In this document: positions 34,873-43,873 of the stretch, piece after piece
How the letters are laid out: each line of letters begins with the position of its first letter
Position numbering within the stretch: position 1 is the first letter of the stretch
Source of the DNA: Amycolatopsis antarctica
Lineage (GTDB): Bacteria; Actinomycetota; Actinomycetes; Mycobacteriales; Pseudonocardiaceae
Length of the DNA stretch: 64,000 nt
Direction of reading: 5' to 3'
NCBI RefSeq assembly: GCF_002262875.1
Contig: NZ_NKYE01000016.1
Span: forward strand, 62,001 to 126,000
Translations under genes and position numbers: made by a program
The notes under the pieces: model-generated
Told to the model about the DNA's origin: nothing
Database searches by the model: none
Seen by the model: the letters and a program-made list of their open reading frames with translations, nothing else

Positions 34873-36300
34873 ATGACTGAGCAAGAAAAGGGCGGCCTGT
34901 CCCGTCGCTCGTTGCTGCGCAACACGGCGATCGCGGGAATGGGTGCGGGACTCGTCACGCTCGGCACCGGTGGCACCGCCCACGCACAGGGCAACGCCAC
35001 CGGGATCCCGGCGGTGGGGGAGGACGCACGGTCCTGGCCGAAGCGCCGCGGTTCGTCGATGATGGGCGTGCCGTTCGAGAAGACCCCGAACCCGCGGTTC
35101 GGCATCATCGGCCTCGGCAACCGGGGTGGCAGCATGGCCGAGATCCTGCTTGCCGTGCCGGGAGCGAAGATCACCGCGTTGTGCGACAACCGGCCGGAGT
35201 TCGCGGCGAAGGCGGCGAAGCTCGTCACGGATGCCGGGCAGCCCGAGCCCGCCGTCTACACCACCGGTGACCACGCCTACGAACAGTTGATCGCCCGCGA
35301 CGACGTGGACTTCGTCTACATCGCGACGCCGTGGGAGTGGCACACCCCGATGGCGCTGGCCGCGATGCGCGCGGGCAAGCATGTCGGCGTCGAGTGTCCG
35401 ATCGGGATCACCGTGCAGGACCTGTGGGAGCTCGTCGACACGTCCGAGCAGACCGGCAAGCACTGTATTCAGCTCGAGAACTGCTCGTACGGCCAGAACG
35501 AACTGCGCGCGCTGCGGATGGTGCACGAGGGCAAGTTCGGTCAGTTGCTGCACGGTTCCGGGGCGTATCTGCACGACCTGCGCGCCCTGCTGTTCTCGGA
35601 CACCTACTACGCAGGCGAGTGGCGTCGCGAATGGCACACGAAGCTCAACGCCGACCTGTATCCGACGCACGGGCTCGGGCCGGTGTCGGCGTACATGGAC
35701 ATCCACCGTGGCGACAAGCTGGAGCGCATCACGGCGATGAGCACCCCGGCGCTGGGGCTGGCGGAGTACCGCGCTGCGAACGTGCCGCAGAGCGATTCCG
35801 AGGCGTGGAAGGAAACCTACGTCAAGGGCGATGTCACCATGAGCCTGATCCAGACGGCGAACGGGCGCGTCATTCACCTGGTGCACGGTGTGTCCAGTCC
35901 GCATCCGTACAGCAGGCTCAACTACATCGCCGGCACGAAGGGCGCGTTCGAGGACTACCCGCCGCGGATCTACCTTGAGCCGGACCACAGCGACGACGAG
36001 TGGAAGAACTTCGACGACTACAAGTCGTACGACCACTGGCTGTGGACCGACATCGGCCCGGGCGCGGGCGGTCACGGCGGCATGGACTACATCATGCTGT
36101 TCCGTCTCGCGCAGTGCCTGAGCCTCGGACTGCCGCCGGACATCGACGTCTACGACTCGGCGGCGTGGAGCGCGCCGTTGCCGCTCGGGGTCATGTCGAC
36201 GGAGAACAAGGGTGCGTCGATTCCGTTCCCGGACTTCACCCGCAACGACTGGAAGACGCCGCACGCCGGGTTGGATTCGCAGAACCCCGACCCTGCCTGA
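34873..36300 (+). CDS. Tat-exported GH109 alpha-N-acetylgalactosaminidase (Gfo/Idh/MocA fold)
   Basis: 475 residues from ATG 34873 (GGAGGAAAGT). A twin-arginine signal (SRRSLLRNTAIAGMGAGL) precedes an NAD-binding Rossmann fold (FGIIGLGNRGGSMAEIL) and the GH109 motifs: YIATPWEWHTPMALAAMRAGKHVGVECP, ENCSYGQNELRALRMV, DLYPTHGLGPVSAYMDI (Tyr263 and His266 match the conserved Y-x-x-H) and GPGAGGHGGMDYIM. GH109 removes terminal alpha-GalNAc (Tn and blood-group A) by an NAD-dependent redox mechanism; Tat export fits a cofactor-loaded enzyme. 27 bases after GH101, co-transcribed. Confidence 0.9.
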   Translation: MTEQEKGGLSRRSLLRNTAIAGMGAGLVTLGTGGTAHAQGNATGIPAVGEDARSWPKRRGSSMMGVPFEKTPNPRFGIIGLGNRGGSMAEILLAVPGAKITALCDNRPEFAAKAAKLVTDAGQPEPAVYTTGDHAYEQLIARDDVDFVYIATPWEWHTPMALAAMRAGKHVGVECPIGITVQDLWELVDTSEQTGKHCIQLENCSYGQNELRALRMVHEGKFGQLLHGSGAYLHDLRALLFSDTYYAGEWRREWHTKLNADLYPTHGLGPVSAYMDIHRGDKLERITAMSTPALGLAEYRAANVPQSDSEAWKETYVKGDVTMSLIQTANGRVIHLVHGVSSPHPYSRLNYIAGTKGAFEDYPPRIYLEPDHSDDEWKNFDDYKSYDHWLWTDIGPGAGGHGGMDYIMLFRLAQCLSLGLPPDIDVYDSAAWSAPLPLGVMSTENKGASIPFPDFTRNDWKTPHAGLDSQNPDPA

Positions 36301-36309
36301 CTCTTGGTT

Positions 36310-36359
36310 GGCACACGCCGGCGCATTCGCCAACATTGGCTCGTGCGTCGGCGTGTGCC
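36310..36359 (+). terminator. long stem-loop terminator after GH109
   Basis: GGCACACGCCG (36310-36320) pairs perfectly with 36349-36359; inside, GCGCA pairs with TGCGT and GCCAA with TTGGC around a 2-base loop, giving about 21 paired bases with one 3-by-3 internal loop. It begins 10 bases after the stop at 36300 and closes the amino-sugar locus. Confidence 0.82.
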
Positions 36360-36372
36360 GGTCGTCTGTCGA

Positions 36373-36628
36373 TGCGCTTCGGGTGGGGGGCTTGGGTTCA
36401 GGGCACGCCTTCGGCGCGCCGAGTGGAACTGTCGCTCCGGTGGTCTGGTGGGTGGGTGGTCGGCGGCGGCAGTTCCCCTCGGAACGGTTTTGGTGGTCAC
36501 CTCGGGTGCGGGGCCGGGTTTGGTTGCTGGGTCTGGTCTGTTGGTGTCTGCGGGGGCGCGGCTCGGGTTGGGCTGTGTGGTTCTCGTACTGGGCGGGAGA
36601 TCCGGGTGTGCCGGGTTCTGGTCGCGCT
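36373..36628 (+). repeat. left arm of a ~255-bp inverted repeat
   Basis: 256 bases, G+T rich on the plus strand, matching the reverse complement of 38499-38751 with about ten substitutions and three inserted or deleted bases by hand alignment. The arm contains its own dyad (GGAACTGTCG near the outer part with CGGCAGTTCC; perfect in the right arm). Confidence 0.88.
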
Positions 36629-37008
36629 GCTCGGATACCGGCATGTCGGGAGGTTTGGTCAGACGGGTGGGGGAGTGGGTCGCGGTGGCATCGTTGGGCT
36701 GTTGCGGTTCTTGGGCGAAGCCGGTTCGGGGTGTGGCGGTTCCGTTGGCACGGCCCGGTTCCTGAGGCTCGGATGGTTTCGGGGGTACGGTCTGGTTCCA
36801 TGGGCACGGCCGGGATCGGGTGACTGGTTCTGCTCGGGGGTGTCGAGGGGCGCTGGGAGAATGCGATTGTTGCACGTTGACGATGGATTGTATTGTATTT
36901 GTTTGTTCACTTTCTGTTTCTTTGATTAGGCCAATGGGGTTAGATTGTCGGGTATTTGTGCCTGAAAGTGGAATGGTTGTGCGCGAATCCTCCCGGTAGA
37001 ATTGCGAT

Positions 37009-38226
37009 GTGAGTACTGGGGAATTCGTTGTCGAAGATGTTCTTGGCGTTGAGGACACCGCTCCTGTTGTCGGCGCCATGGAATCGCTGTCGCCGCGTGA
37101 GCTGCTGCGGGTGATCCGTGATGCCGGTATCGCTCGGGCCCGCGCAGAGGCCACGCAGTTGCGGACGATGGCTCGATTTGCCGAGCTGTCAGGCGATGCG
37201 CGTGGAGTCGATGCCGAACTGGCGCTGCTGCTCTCGACCACGGAACATCAGGCGCAACGGCAGGTGGCGATGGCGTCCGCACTGACCACTCGGTTGCCGC
37301 GCACCCTGTCTGCAATGGAGGCCGGCGTGATCGATGCGTACAAGGCATCGAAGATCGTGGACGCCACCAATCCGCTCTCGGACTGCCAGGCTCACGAGGT
37401 CGACAGCATGATGGCCGGTCGTCTGGCGGGTAAGAATCCGACCGGGATACGTCGCGCGGTCGTCCGGCTGGTCGCCCTGATCGACCCGGATGGGCACGCT
37501 GCCCGCGCGGCGAAGCGTCGCGCCGAACGCAATGTGCAGTTGGTGCACCAGGACGACGGGATAGCGACCCTCGCCGCAGACCTGCCCGTCGAGGTCGCCT
37601 CGGCGATCTACAGCCGGGTGGACCGCATCGCCCGCACTTTGCGCGGCAAGGACGAGGCGCGCACATTGGAGCAACTCCGAGCTGACGTCCTCGCCGAACT
37701 GTGCCTCGGCCTCCGCGATGCCGAGCCGCGCGCGGAGGTGTTCGTCCACGTCGCCGCGACCACGCTTGCCGGAGTCGACGACGACCCCGCCGAACTCGCC
37801 GGCCACGGCCCGGTACCCGCCTGGCTGGCCCGCCACCTCGCCGCCCACCCCGATTCGGTACTACGCAAGGTCGTCACCGATCCGGTCAACGGCACCGTCC
37901 GAGACGTAGGCCGCACCCGCTACCGGCCACCGGCCGCACTCGATGAACTGGTTCGAGTCCGCGACAGGGAATGCCGCGCCCCGGGATGCCACCGTCCCGC
38001 CCACCAGGCTGACCTCGACCACGTCGAGGAATGGTCCGCCGGAGGAGCGACGGCGGCACGGAACCTCACCGCACTCTGCCGCAAACACCATCGACTCAAA
38101 GACCAACCCGGCTGGCGCTACGACGCCGACGCGGTAGGAACCCTGACCGTCACCACACCCACCGGGATCCGGTGTATCACCAGGCCCGAGCCGCTCCGCG
38201 AAGCGTCCCTGCCCGCACCCTTCTGA
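37009..38226 (+). CDS. DUF222 (13E12 family) protein with C-terminal HNH endonuclease
   Basis: 405 residues from GTG 37009. The DUF222 helical domain occupies residues about 20-290 (LSPRELLRVIRDAGIARARAEATQLRTMARFAEL, EHQAQRQVAMASALTTRLPRTLSAMEAGVIDAYKASKIVDAT). The C-terminal HNH nuclease is intact: RDRECRAPGCHRPAHQADLDHVEEWSAGGATAARNLTALCRKHHRLKD, with two CxxC-like zinc pairs and the DH-N-H catalytic pattern. The family is hugely repeated in actinobacterial genomes and of unproven function; homing or recombination roles are suspected. Complete, with no frameshift. It is flanked by near-identical inverted repeats. Confidence 0.9.
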   Translation: MSTGEFVVEDVLGVEDTAPVVGAMESLSPRELLRVIRDAGIARARAEATQLRTMARFAELSGDARGVDAELALLLSTTEHQAQRQVAMASALTTRLPRTLSAMEAGVIDAYKASKIVDATNPLSDCQAHEVDSMMAGRLAGKNPTGIRRAVVRLVALIDPDGHAARAAKRRAERNVQLVHQDDGIATLAADLPVEVASAIYSRVDRIARTLRGKDEARTLEQLRADVLAELCLGLRDAEPRAEVFVHVAATTLAGVDDDPAELAGHGPVPAWLARHLAAHPDSVLRKVVTDPVNGTVRDVGRTRYRPPAALDELVRVRDRECRAPGCHRPAHQADLDHVEEWSAGGATAARNLTALCRKHHRLKDQPGWRYDADAVGTLTVTTPTGIRCITRPEPLREASLPAPF

Positions 38227-38498
38227 GCCTGGCGCGCCATCGGCTGCACACATGCCATCGGCCCAAGGCAACGAACCGCCCCAGAACAGCCCCGCAAAGA
38301 ACAGTCCGCACAACAAGCCGGCGGCACTCTGGCACCAGCCCGCGTAGGAAGGGGCCGTTGCGCTACGGAACCGCTAACACCCCGGAACCGACTGCGCCCG
38401 GAACCGACCGTACCAAGAACCGCAACACTCCTGCGATTCCAAGACGGCCCGAAGGCTCCAACCGAACCAGCCGACCCTCTCGACGTGCCATGCCCATG

Positions 38499-38751
38499 AG
38501 CGCGACCAGAACCCGGCACACCCGGATTCCCCGCCCGGTACGAGAACCTCACAGCTCAACCCGAGCCACGCCCCGCAGGCATCAACAGACCAGACCCAGC
38601 AACCAAACCCGGCCCCGCACCCGAGGTGACCACCAAAACCGTTCCGAGGGGAACTGTCGCCGCCGACCACCCACCCATCAGACCACCGGAGCGACAGTTC
38701 CACTCGGCGCCGAAGGCGTGCCCTGAACCCAAGCCCCCCACCCGAAGCGCA
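38499..38751 (-). repeat. right arm of the ~255-bp inverted repeat
   Basis: 253 bases; reverse complement of the left arm at 36373-36628, about 95 percent identical by eye. Contains the perfect internal dyad GGAACTGTCGC / GCGACAGTTCC. The outer boundary of similarity is sharp at 38751, mirroring 36373; inner similarity decays gradually past 38499. Confidence 0.88.
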
Positions 38752-38858
38752 CCAAACCCGAGGCCGCACCGAGCGGGAACGCGCCAACAGGTGCGCACCA
38801 AGCCGAGTACGCGCCAGTGCCGAGAGGTGCCCAAAACCGAAAGCGCGTCAAGCCACAG

Positions 38859-39461
38859 CTACTGCGGGGAAAGACGCAGACCGTCGAACGCGATCTTGCA
38901 TACAGCGTCGGCGAGCTCGGTACCAGTCGAACCACGGCCCGGTCGGTACCATTCGATCAGCGAGTTGACCAACCCGAACAGCAGCCTGCTGGTGACAGCC
39001 GGATCGACATCCGCGCGTACGTCGCCCTCCGCCTCCGCCTTGGCTACCAGCTCCGTCACGATGCGGTCGAACTCGCGCCTGCGTGCCAGCGCGGCCCGTT
39101 CGACCTTCGTGTTGCCGCGCACGCGCAGCAGCAGAGTCACGAACGGGAGTTGCGCGACAAGCACGGACACACTGCCGCGCACCAGGCTCTCCAGCCGGTC
39201 GATCGCCCGCCCGTCCTGCGCCTCGACCTCGGCGACGACACCGAACAACCCGTCCAGCGCCCGGTCCACGGCCAGTCGCAACAGCTCCTGCTTGCTCGGT
39301 ACGTGGTGATAGATGGCGGACTTGGTGATACCGAGCTTGCGGGACAGGTCCTCCATGCTCGTACCGTCGTAACCGCGCTCGTTGAACAGTTTCACCGCCA
39401 CCAGCAGCAGTGACTCCAGGTCGTATCCCGGCCTGCCGCGCCGGGCGGGCGCCGCGGTCAC
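38859..39461 (-). CDS. paaR: TetR-family repressor of phenylacetate catabolism
   Basis: 200 residues from GTG 39461, overlapping the paaK stop by 4 bases. HTH: YDLESLLLVAVKLFNERGYDGTSMEDLSRKLGITKSAIYHHVPSKQELLRLAV. The C-terminal domain should bind phenylacetyl-CoA, as reported for Corynebacterium PaaR. Last gene of the minus-strand paaI-paaK-paaR set, and the two paa promoter regions carry dyads resembling the PaaR consensus, which supports autoregulation and control of paaZABCDE. Confidence 0.88.
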   Translation of the reverse strand: MTAAPARRGRPGYDLESLLLVAVKLFNERGYDGTSMEDLSRKLGITKSAIYHHVPSKQELLRLAVDRALDGLFGVVAEVEAQDGRAIDRLESLVRGSVSVLVAQLPFVTLLLRVRGNTKVERAALARRREFDRIVTELVAKAEAEGDVRADVDPAVTSRLLFGLVNSLIEWYRPGRGSTGTELADAVCKIAFDGLRLSPQ

Positions 39462-40783
39462 GGCCGGCCGCGCTCGTCGATGACACGCCGCATCTTGCCC
39501 ACGGACCGCTCCAGAGTGTCCGGATCGGACACGTCCACGGCGACCGAAACCCCGACCGAGTCCTTGATCCCGGCGACCAGCTCGGCGGCAGCGTCGATCC
39601 GCCGATCCGTGGCGGTCTCGGCCCTGGCCTCGACGAGCACCGTCAGCGCGTCCATCCGGTCCTGTGTGGACAAGCGGATCTGGAAGTGTGGAGCGAGCCC
39701 CTCCGTGCGGAGCACGATCTCCTCGATCTGGGTCGGGAAGACGTTGACCCCCCGCAGAATGATCATGTCGTCGCTACGTCCGGTGACCTTCTCCATACGC
39801 CGGAACGCGGGCCGTGCAGTACCGGGCAGCAGCCTGGTCAGATCCCGGGTGCGGTACCGGATGATCGGCAGCGCCTGCTTGGTCAGCGAGGTGAACAGCA
39901 ACTCGCCGGTCTCGCCCTCGGCGAGCACGCACTCGTCGACCGGATCGACGATCTCCGGATAGAAGTGGTCCTCCCACACGTGCAGGCCGTCCTTGGTCTC
40001 CACGCACTCCTGCGCGACCCCCGGCCCCATCACCTCGGACAGGCCGTAGATGTCGACGGCGTCGAGGTCCGCCCTCTCTTCGATCTCGGCGCGCATCTGC
40101 TCGGTCCACGGCTCCGCGCCGAAGATGCCGACCCGCAGCGAGGACTGCCGAGGATCGAGGCCCTGCCGCTCGAACTCGTCGAGCAGAGTCAGCATGTACG
40201 AGGGCGTCACCATGATGATCTCGGGACGGAAGTCGTTGATGATCTGGACCTGCCGCGCCGTCATGCCACCGGACGCGGGAATGACCGTACAGCCCAGTTT
40301 CTCCGCGCCGTAGTGCGCGCCGAGGCCACCGGTGAACAGCCCGTACCCGTAGGCGACGTGCACCTTGTGCCCCGGCCGTCCACCGGCCGCGCGAATCGAG
40401 CGCGCCATGACGCCCGCCCAGGTGTCGATGTCGCGTTCGGTGTAGCCGACCACGGTCGGCTTCCCGGTGGTACCGCTGGAGGCGTGGATCCGCCGGACGT
40501 CCGACTGCGGCACCGCGAACATGCCGAACGGATACTCGTCGCGGAGGTCGTGTTTGGTGGTGAAAGGGAACTTCGCCAGGTCCGCCAGCGAGCGGCAGTC
40601 GTCGGGATGCACTCCTGCCGCGTCGAACTTCCTGGTGTAGAGCGGAACGTTCGCGTAGGCGTGCGCGAGTGTCCACTGCAGACGCTTCAACTGGAGGTCC
40701 TGCAGCTCGTCGGCGCCGAGCCGCTCCGCGTCGTCCAGCAGATCCGCCGGTGGTGCCTCACCGCGCCGGGTCGTTGCCGTCAC
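39458..40783 (-). CDS. paaK: phenylacetate-CoA ligase
   Basis: 441 residues, ATG-type start at 40783, overlapping paaI by 4 bases. ANL-superfamily enzyme: LQWTLAHAYANVPLYTRKF, P-loop HASSGTTGKPTVVGYTERDIDTW, VTPSYMLTLLDEFE, IYGLSEVMGPGVAQEC, ITRYRTRDLTRLL-type region (IIRYRTRDLTRLLPG) and RSDDMIILRGVNVFPTQIEE. Activates phenylacetate to phenylacetyl-CoA with ATP and CoA, the first step of the aerobic hybrid pathway. Confidence 0.95.
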   Translation of the reverse strand: MTATTRRGEAPPADLLDDAERLGADELQDLQLKRLQWTLAHAYANVPLYTRKFDAAGVHPDDCRSLADLAKFPFTTKHDLRDEYPFGMFAVPQSDVRRIHASSGTTGKPTVVGYTERDIDTWAGVMARSIRAAGGRPGHKVHVAYGYGLFTGGLGAHYGAEKLGCTVIPASGGMTARQVQIINDFRPEIIMVTPSYMLTLLDEFERQGLDPRQSSLRVGIFGAEPWTEQMRAEIEERADLDAVDIYGLSEVMGPGVAQECVETKDGLHVWEDHFYPEIVDPVDECVLAEGETGELLFTSLTKQALPIIRYRTRDLTRLLPGTARPAFRRMEKVTGRSDDMIILRGVNVFPTQIEEIVLRTEGLAPHFQIRLSTQDRMDALTVLVEARAETATDRRIDAAAELVAGIKDSVGVSVAVDVSDPDTLERSVGKMRRVIDERGRP

Positions 40784-41199
40784 GTGCTTTCCCGCCTTTC
40801 GCCGATGGTGCGGCTGCGCCCGCGGAACTCCGCGAGAACGCTGCTGCCGTCGGCCTCGACCCGCGAGACCGTGACGTCGTAGATGCCGTTGCGCCCATAC
40901 CGGGTGCGCTCCGTCGCCGTCGCGACCAGCTCGTCACCGAGCCTGCCGGACGCGATGAAGGAGATCTCCGCGCCGGCGGCGACCGTCACCGGCCCGTGAC
41001 TGTTGCAGGCACAGGCGAACGCGGTGTCGGCGAGCAGGAATATGTATCCGCCGTGTGCGATCGAATGGCCGTTGACCATCGACGCGGTGATCCGCATTCG
41101 CGCCACCGCGCGGCCTTCGCCCGCCTCGACGAGCTCGATTCCGAGCGCGCGAGACGCCTCGTCGGTGTCGAACATGGTGTGTGCGGCATTGCGCGCCAC
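40780..41199 (-). CDS. paaI: hydroxyphenylacetyl-CoA thioesterase PaaI
   Basis: 139 residues. Single hotdog domain: IELVEAGEGRAVARMRITASMVNGHSIAHGGYIFLLADTAFACACNSHGPVTVAAGAEISF; the Asn-Gly-His...HGG...LAD...A pattern is that of PaaI. It hydrolyses ring-hydroxylated phenylacetyl-CoA and dead-end epoxide products, releasing trapped CoA. First gene of the leftward paa transcript, with a PaaR-like operator 19-40 bases upstream. Confidence 0.9.
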   Translation of the reverse strand: MARNAAHTMFDTDEASRALGIELVEAGEGRAVARMRITASMVNGHSIAHGGYIFLLADTAFACACNSHGPVTVAAGAEISFIASGRLGDELVATATERTRYGRNGIYDVTVSRVEADGSSVLAEFRGRSRTIGERREST

Positions 41200-41217
41200 G
41201 GCTGGACCGCCTCGCTA

Positions 41218-41239
41218 ACTGACCGAATGGACGGTTAAT
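41218..41239. promoter_or_regulatory. PaaR-like operator upstream of paaI
   Basis: ACTGACCG-N6-CGGTTAAT fits the palindromic PaaR consensus described for Corynebacterium (ACTNACCG and CGGTNAGT halves) with one changed base in the right half. Located 19 bases before the paaI start. Confidence 0.72.
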
Positions 41240-41263
41240 AGTGATTCGCCGCCGCCGAGGGTG

Positions 41264-41665
41264 TCAAGGTCCGCTCCGGCAGCCGCCCCGTCGGGTTCGG
41301 ATCGCAGGGACAGGCCCGGCCGGGACCGGCACGCTTTCGAGGACGTTTCGCACCGGGTGCGCGAGCATTCCGCGGTCGAAGGCCACGCCCGCGACCACCG
41401 ACAGCAAGGTCTTGCTGACACTGAACGCCATCTCGGCCACCGCCGGGTCGCCCCAGGTCGCGATCGTCCTGCCGGAGCAGGTCACCGTTCCGGATGCTCC
41501 GGTGCCGGGCAGTAGTGGTCCGATCACCTCGCGGTGTGCGCGGTCGGTGACGGCTCGGTCGAGGTAGCCCGCGATGTCGCGGATGCCCGCGGTCTCGCGT
41601 CCGGCTTGGCGCCTGGCGGCCGCGCGCACCTCGGCGAGATCCACGTTGCCTCGACGCGCGGTCAT
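41264..41665 (-). pseudogene. N-terminal remnant of a serine hydrolase (beta-lactamase family)
   Basis: 133 codons from ATG 41665. Residues 1-110 read as the N-terminus of a class C-type serine hydrolase with the nucleophile motif S-x-x-K in MAFSVSKTLLSVVAGVAFDRGML. The similarity-like sequence stops soon after (HPVRNVLESV), and the rest of the fold, normally another 250 residues with the Tyr-x-Asn motif, is missing. The reading frame runs out into the paaI promoter. Probably a deletion remnant lying between the two paa arms. Confidence 0.7.
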
Positions 41666-41743
41666 CGCATCAGGTTACGGCGGGCGAGCGGGCAGGAGGG
41701 TGCATGACCTTCCGTCAGGCGGGTGCAGGCGCTACCATGACTT

Positions 41744-41765
41744 ACTGAACGTACGGTTGGTAATT
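41744..41765. promoter_or_regulatory. PaaR-like operator upstream of paaZ
   Basis: ACTGAACG-TACGGT-TGGTAATT aligns with the same 22-base PaaR consensus as the paaI site, differing at one position in each CCG core. Located 62 bases before the paaZ start. Confidence 0.68.
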
Positions 41766-41827
41766 CGGTTCGCCGCCGATCGCTCCACGCGCCCGCTCGT
41801 CGTCTCGACCCGAGGAGGTCGGCCTTC

Positions 41828-43873
41828 ATGGCCCAGTCAGGCTCCGTTCTGTCCAGCTACGTATCCGGTTCCTGGCAGGCGCCTGCCGGCGAGGGCGTGC
41901 CCCTGCGTGACGCGGTCACCGGCGAGGTGGTCACCCGGATCTCCTCGAACGGCGTGGACATGGGTGGTGCGCTGGCCTACGGCCGCACGGTCGGCGGCCC
42001 GGCGCTGCGCGAACTGACGTTCCACCAGCGGGCCTCGCTGCTCAAAGCGCTCGCCTCGCACCTGCGGGAGCACCGCGAGGAGCTCTACGCCCTCTCGGCG
42101 CGCACCGGCGCGACGCTCGGCGACTCGAAGTTCGACATCGACGGCGGCATCAGCGTGCTGTTCGCCTACAGCAGCAAGGGCCGCCGCGAGCTGCCCAACG
42201 ACACCGTCTACGTCGACGGTGCCGTGGAGCCGCTGAGCAAGGGCGGCACCTTCCTGGCCCAGCACATCGCCACCCCGCTGCGGGGTGTCGCCGTCCAGAT
42301 CAACGCCTTCAACTTCCCCGTCTGGGGCCCGCTGGAGAAGTTCGCCCCCGCGTTCCTCGCCGGCGTGCCGAGCCTGATCAAGCCGGCCAGTCAGACCGCG
42401 TACCTGACCGCCCGGCTGGTGGAGCTGATCGTCGAGTCCGGGTTGCTGCCCGAGGGCTCCGTGCAGCTCGTCGCGGGCAGCGCCGGCGACCTGCTCGACC
42501 ACGTCACCCCGCAGGACCTGGTGTCGTTCACCGGATCCGCCGATACCGCCCAGCGGCTGCGCGCGCACCCAGCGATCATCCGCAACTCGGTGCGCTTCAA
42601 CGCCGAGGCCGACTCGCTGAACCTGTCGATCCTCGGCCCGGACGCCGAGCCGGGCACGCCCGAGTTCGACCTGTTCGTCAAGCAGCTCACCACCGAGATG
42701 ACGGTCAAGGCCGGACAGAAGTGCACCGCGATCCGTCGCGCCTTCGTCCCCGTCGGTCTGCTGGACGCCGTCGCCGAGGCGGCGAGCGCCCGCCTCGCCA
42801 AGGTCACCGTCGGCAACCCCGCCAGCGGAGGTGTGCGGATGGGCGCACTGGCGAGCCTGGAGCAGCGCGAGGAGGTGCGCCGCTCGCTCAAGGCGCTGCT
42901 GGACGCGTCCAGTGTGGTCTTCGGCGACGCGGAGAAGGTCGACGTGGTCGACGCCGACGCCGAGCGTGGCGCGTTCATCTCGCCGGTCCTGTTGCGCGCC
43001 GGCGACTCCGATCGCGCGGAGCCGCACGAGGTGGAGGCCTTCGGTCCGGTGTCGACGCTGCTGCCGTACAGCTCCACCGAACAGGTCGTCGAACTCGCGG
43101 CACGCGGGCAGGGCAGCCTCGCCGGGTCGGTCGTCACCGCCGACACAGAGTTCGCCCGCGACGTGGTGCTGGGCGTCGCCCCGTGGCACGGCCGCCTGCT
43201 GGTGCTCGACTCCACGAACGCGAAGGAGTCGACCGGGCATGGTTCCCCGATGCCCGCACTGGTGCACGGTGGGCCCGGCCGCGCCGGTGGTGGCGAGGAG
43301 ATGGGCGGCATCCGCGGCGTGCTGCACCACATGCAGCGCACCGCCGTGCAGGGCAGCCCTTCGGTGCTCACCGCCGTCACCAACCGCTGGGTCGCGGGCA
43401 CCGAGCGTTCGGTGACCGAGGTACACCCGTTCCGGAAGTCTTTGGCGGAGTTGAAGATCGGTGACGCGGTGGTGGCCGGTCCGCGCACCGTCACCCAGGC
43501 CGACGTCGACCACTTCGCCGAGTTCACCGGTGACACCTTCTACGCCCACACCGACCCCGAGGCCGCCGCGAAGAACGAACTGTTCGGCGGGATCGTGGCA
43601 CACGGCTACCTGGTGGTGTCGTTCGCGGCGGGGCTGTTCGTCTCGCCGGAGCCGGGCCCGGTGCTGGCGAACTACGGCCTGGAGAACCTGCGCTTCCTCA
43701 CTCCGGTGAAGCCGGGCGACGCGCTCACGGTCACGCTGACCTGCAAGCAGATCACGCCCCGCGAGAACGCCGACTATGGCGAGGTGCGCTGGGACGCCGA
43801 CGTCACCAACGGCGCCGACGAGTCGGTGGCCAAGTACGACGTGCTGACCCTGGTTTCGAAGGAGCTCGAATGA
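41828..43873 (+). CDS. paaZ: bifunctional ring-opening hydrolase/aldehyde dehydrogenase PaaZ
   Basis: 681 residues, ATG 41828 behind GGAGGTCGGCC. N-terminal ALDH domain (residues 1-520): INAFNFPVWGPLEKFAPAFLAG, SFTGSADTAQRL, nucleophile Cys in TVKAGQKCTAIRRAF. C-terminal MaoC hydratase domain (about 535-681): VTQADVDHFAEFTGDTFYAHTDPEAA, GGIVAHGYLVVSFAAGLF. Opens the oxepin-CoA ring and oxidises the semialdehyde. First gene of the rightward operon; the next five genes overlap or nearly touch. Confidence 0.95.
   Translation: MAQSGSVLSSYVSGSWQAPAGEGVPLRDAVTGEVVTRISSNGVDMGGALAYGRTVGGPALRELTFHQRASLLKALASHLREHREELYALSARTGATLGDSKFDIDGGISVLFAYSSKGRRELPNDTVYVDGAVEPLSKGGTFLAQHIATPLRGVAVQINAFNFPVWGPLEKFAPAFLAGVPSLIKPASQTAYLTARLVELIVESGLLPEGSVQLVAGSAGDLLDHVTPQDLVSFTGSADTAQRLRAHPAIIRNSVRFNAEADSLNLSILGPDAEPGTPEFDLFVKQLTTEMTVKAGQKCTAIRRAFVPVGLLDAVAEAASARLAKVTVGNPASGGVRMGALASLEQREEVRRSLKALLDASSVVFGDAEKVDVVDADAERGAFISPVLLRAGDSDRAEPHEVEAFGPVSTLLPYSSTEQVVELAARGQGSLAGSVVTADTEFARDVVLGVAPWHGRLLVLDSTNAKESTGHGSPMPALVHGGPGRAGGGEEMGGIRGVLHHMQRTAVQGSPSVLTAVTNRWVAGTERSVTEVHPFRKSLAELKIGDAVVAGPRTVTQADVDHFAEFTGDTFYAHTDPEAAAKNELFGGIVAHGYLVVSFAAGLFVSPEPGPVLANYGLENLRFLTPVKPGDALTVTLTCKQITPRENADYGEVRWDADVTNGADESVAKYDVLTLVSKELE

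Larger units (their letters stand above)
36373..38751. mobile_element. candidate DUF222-HNH mobile unit bounded by long inverted repeats
   Basis: A 2379-bp unit: left arm 36373-36628, a 380-bp spacer, the DUF222-HNH gene 37009-38226, a 272-bp spacer with no recognisable gene, right arm 38499-38751. DUF222 is the 13E12-repeat family of mycobacteria, repeated in those genomes. No transposase is present and no target duplication is visible at the outer ends. The 36862-36985 part of the left spacer is AT-rich, unlike the surroundings, and probably carries the gene's promoter. Confidence 0.55.

Noticed and set aside
34846..36807. 653-codon open frame on the minus strand
   Set aside because: Antisense to the GH109 gene and the left inverted repeat; composition is Arg/Pro-rich shadow coding.
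36373..38751. Classical insertion sequence
   Set aside because: No transposase, arms far longer than IS terminal repeats, and no visible target duplication; reported instead as a candidate unit of the DUF222 type.
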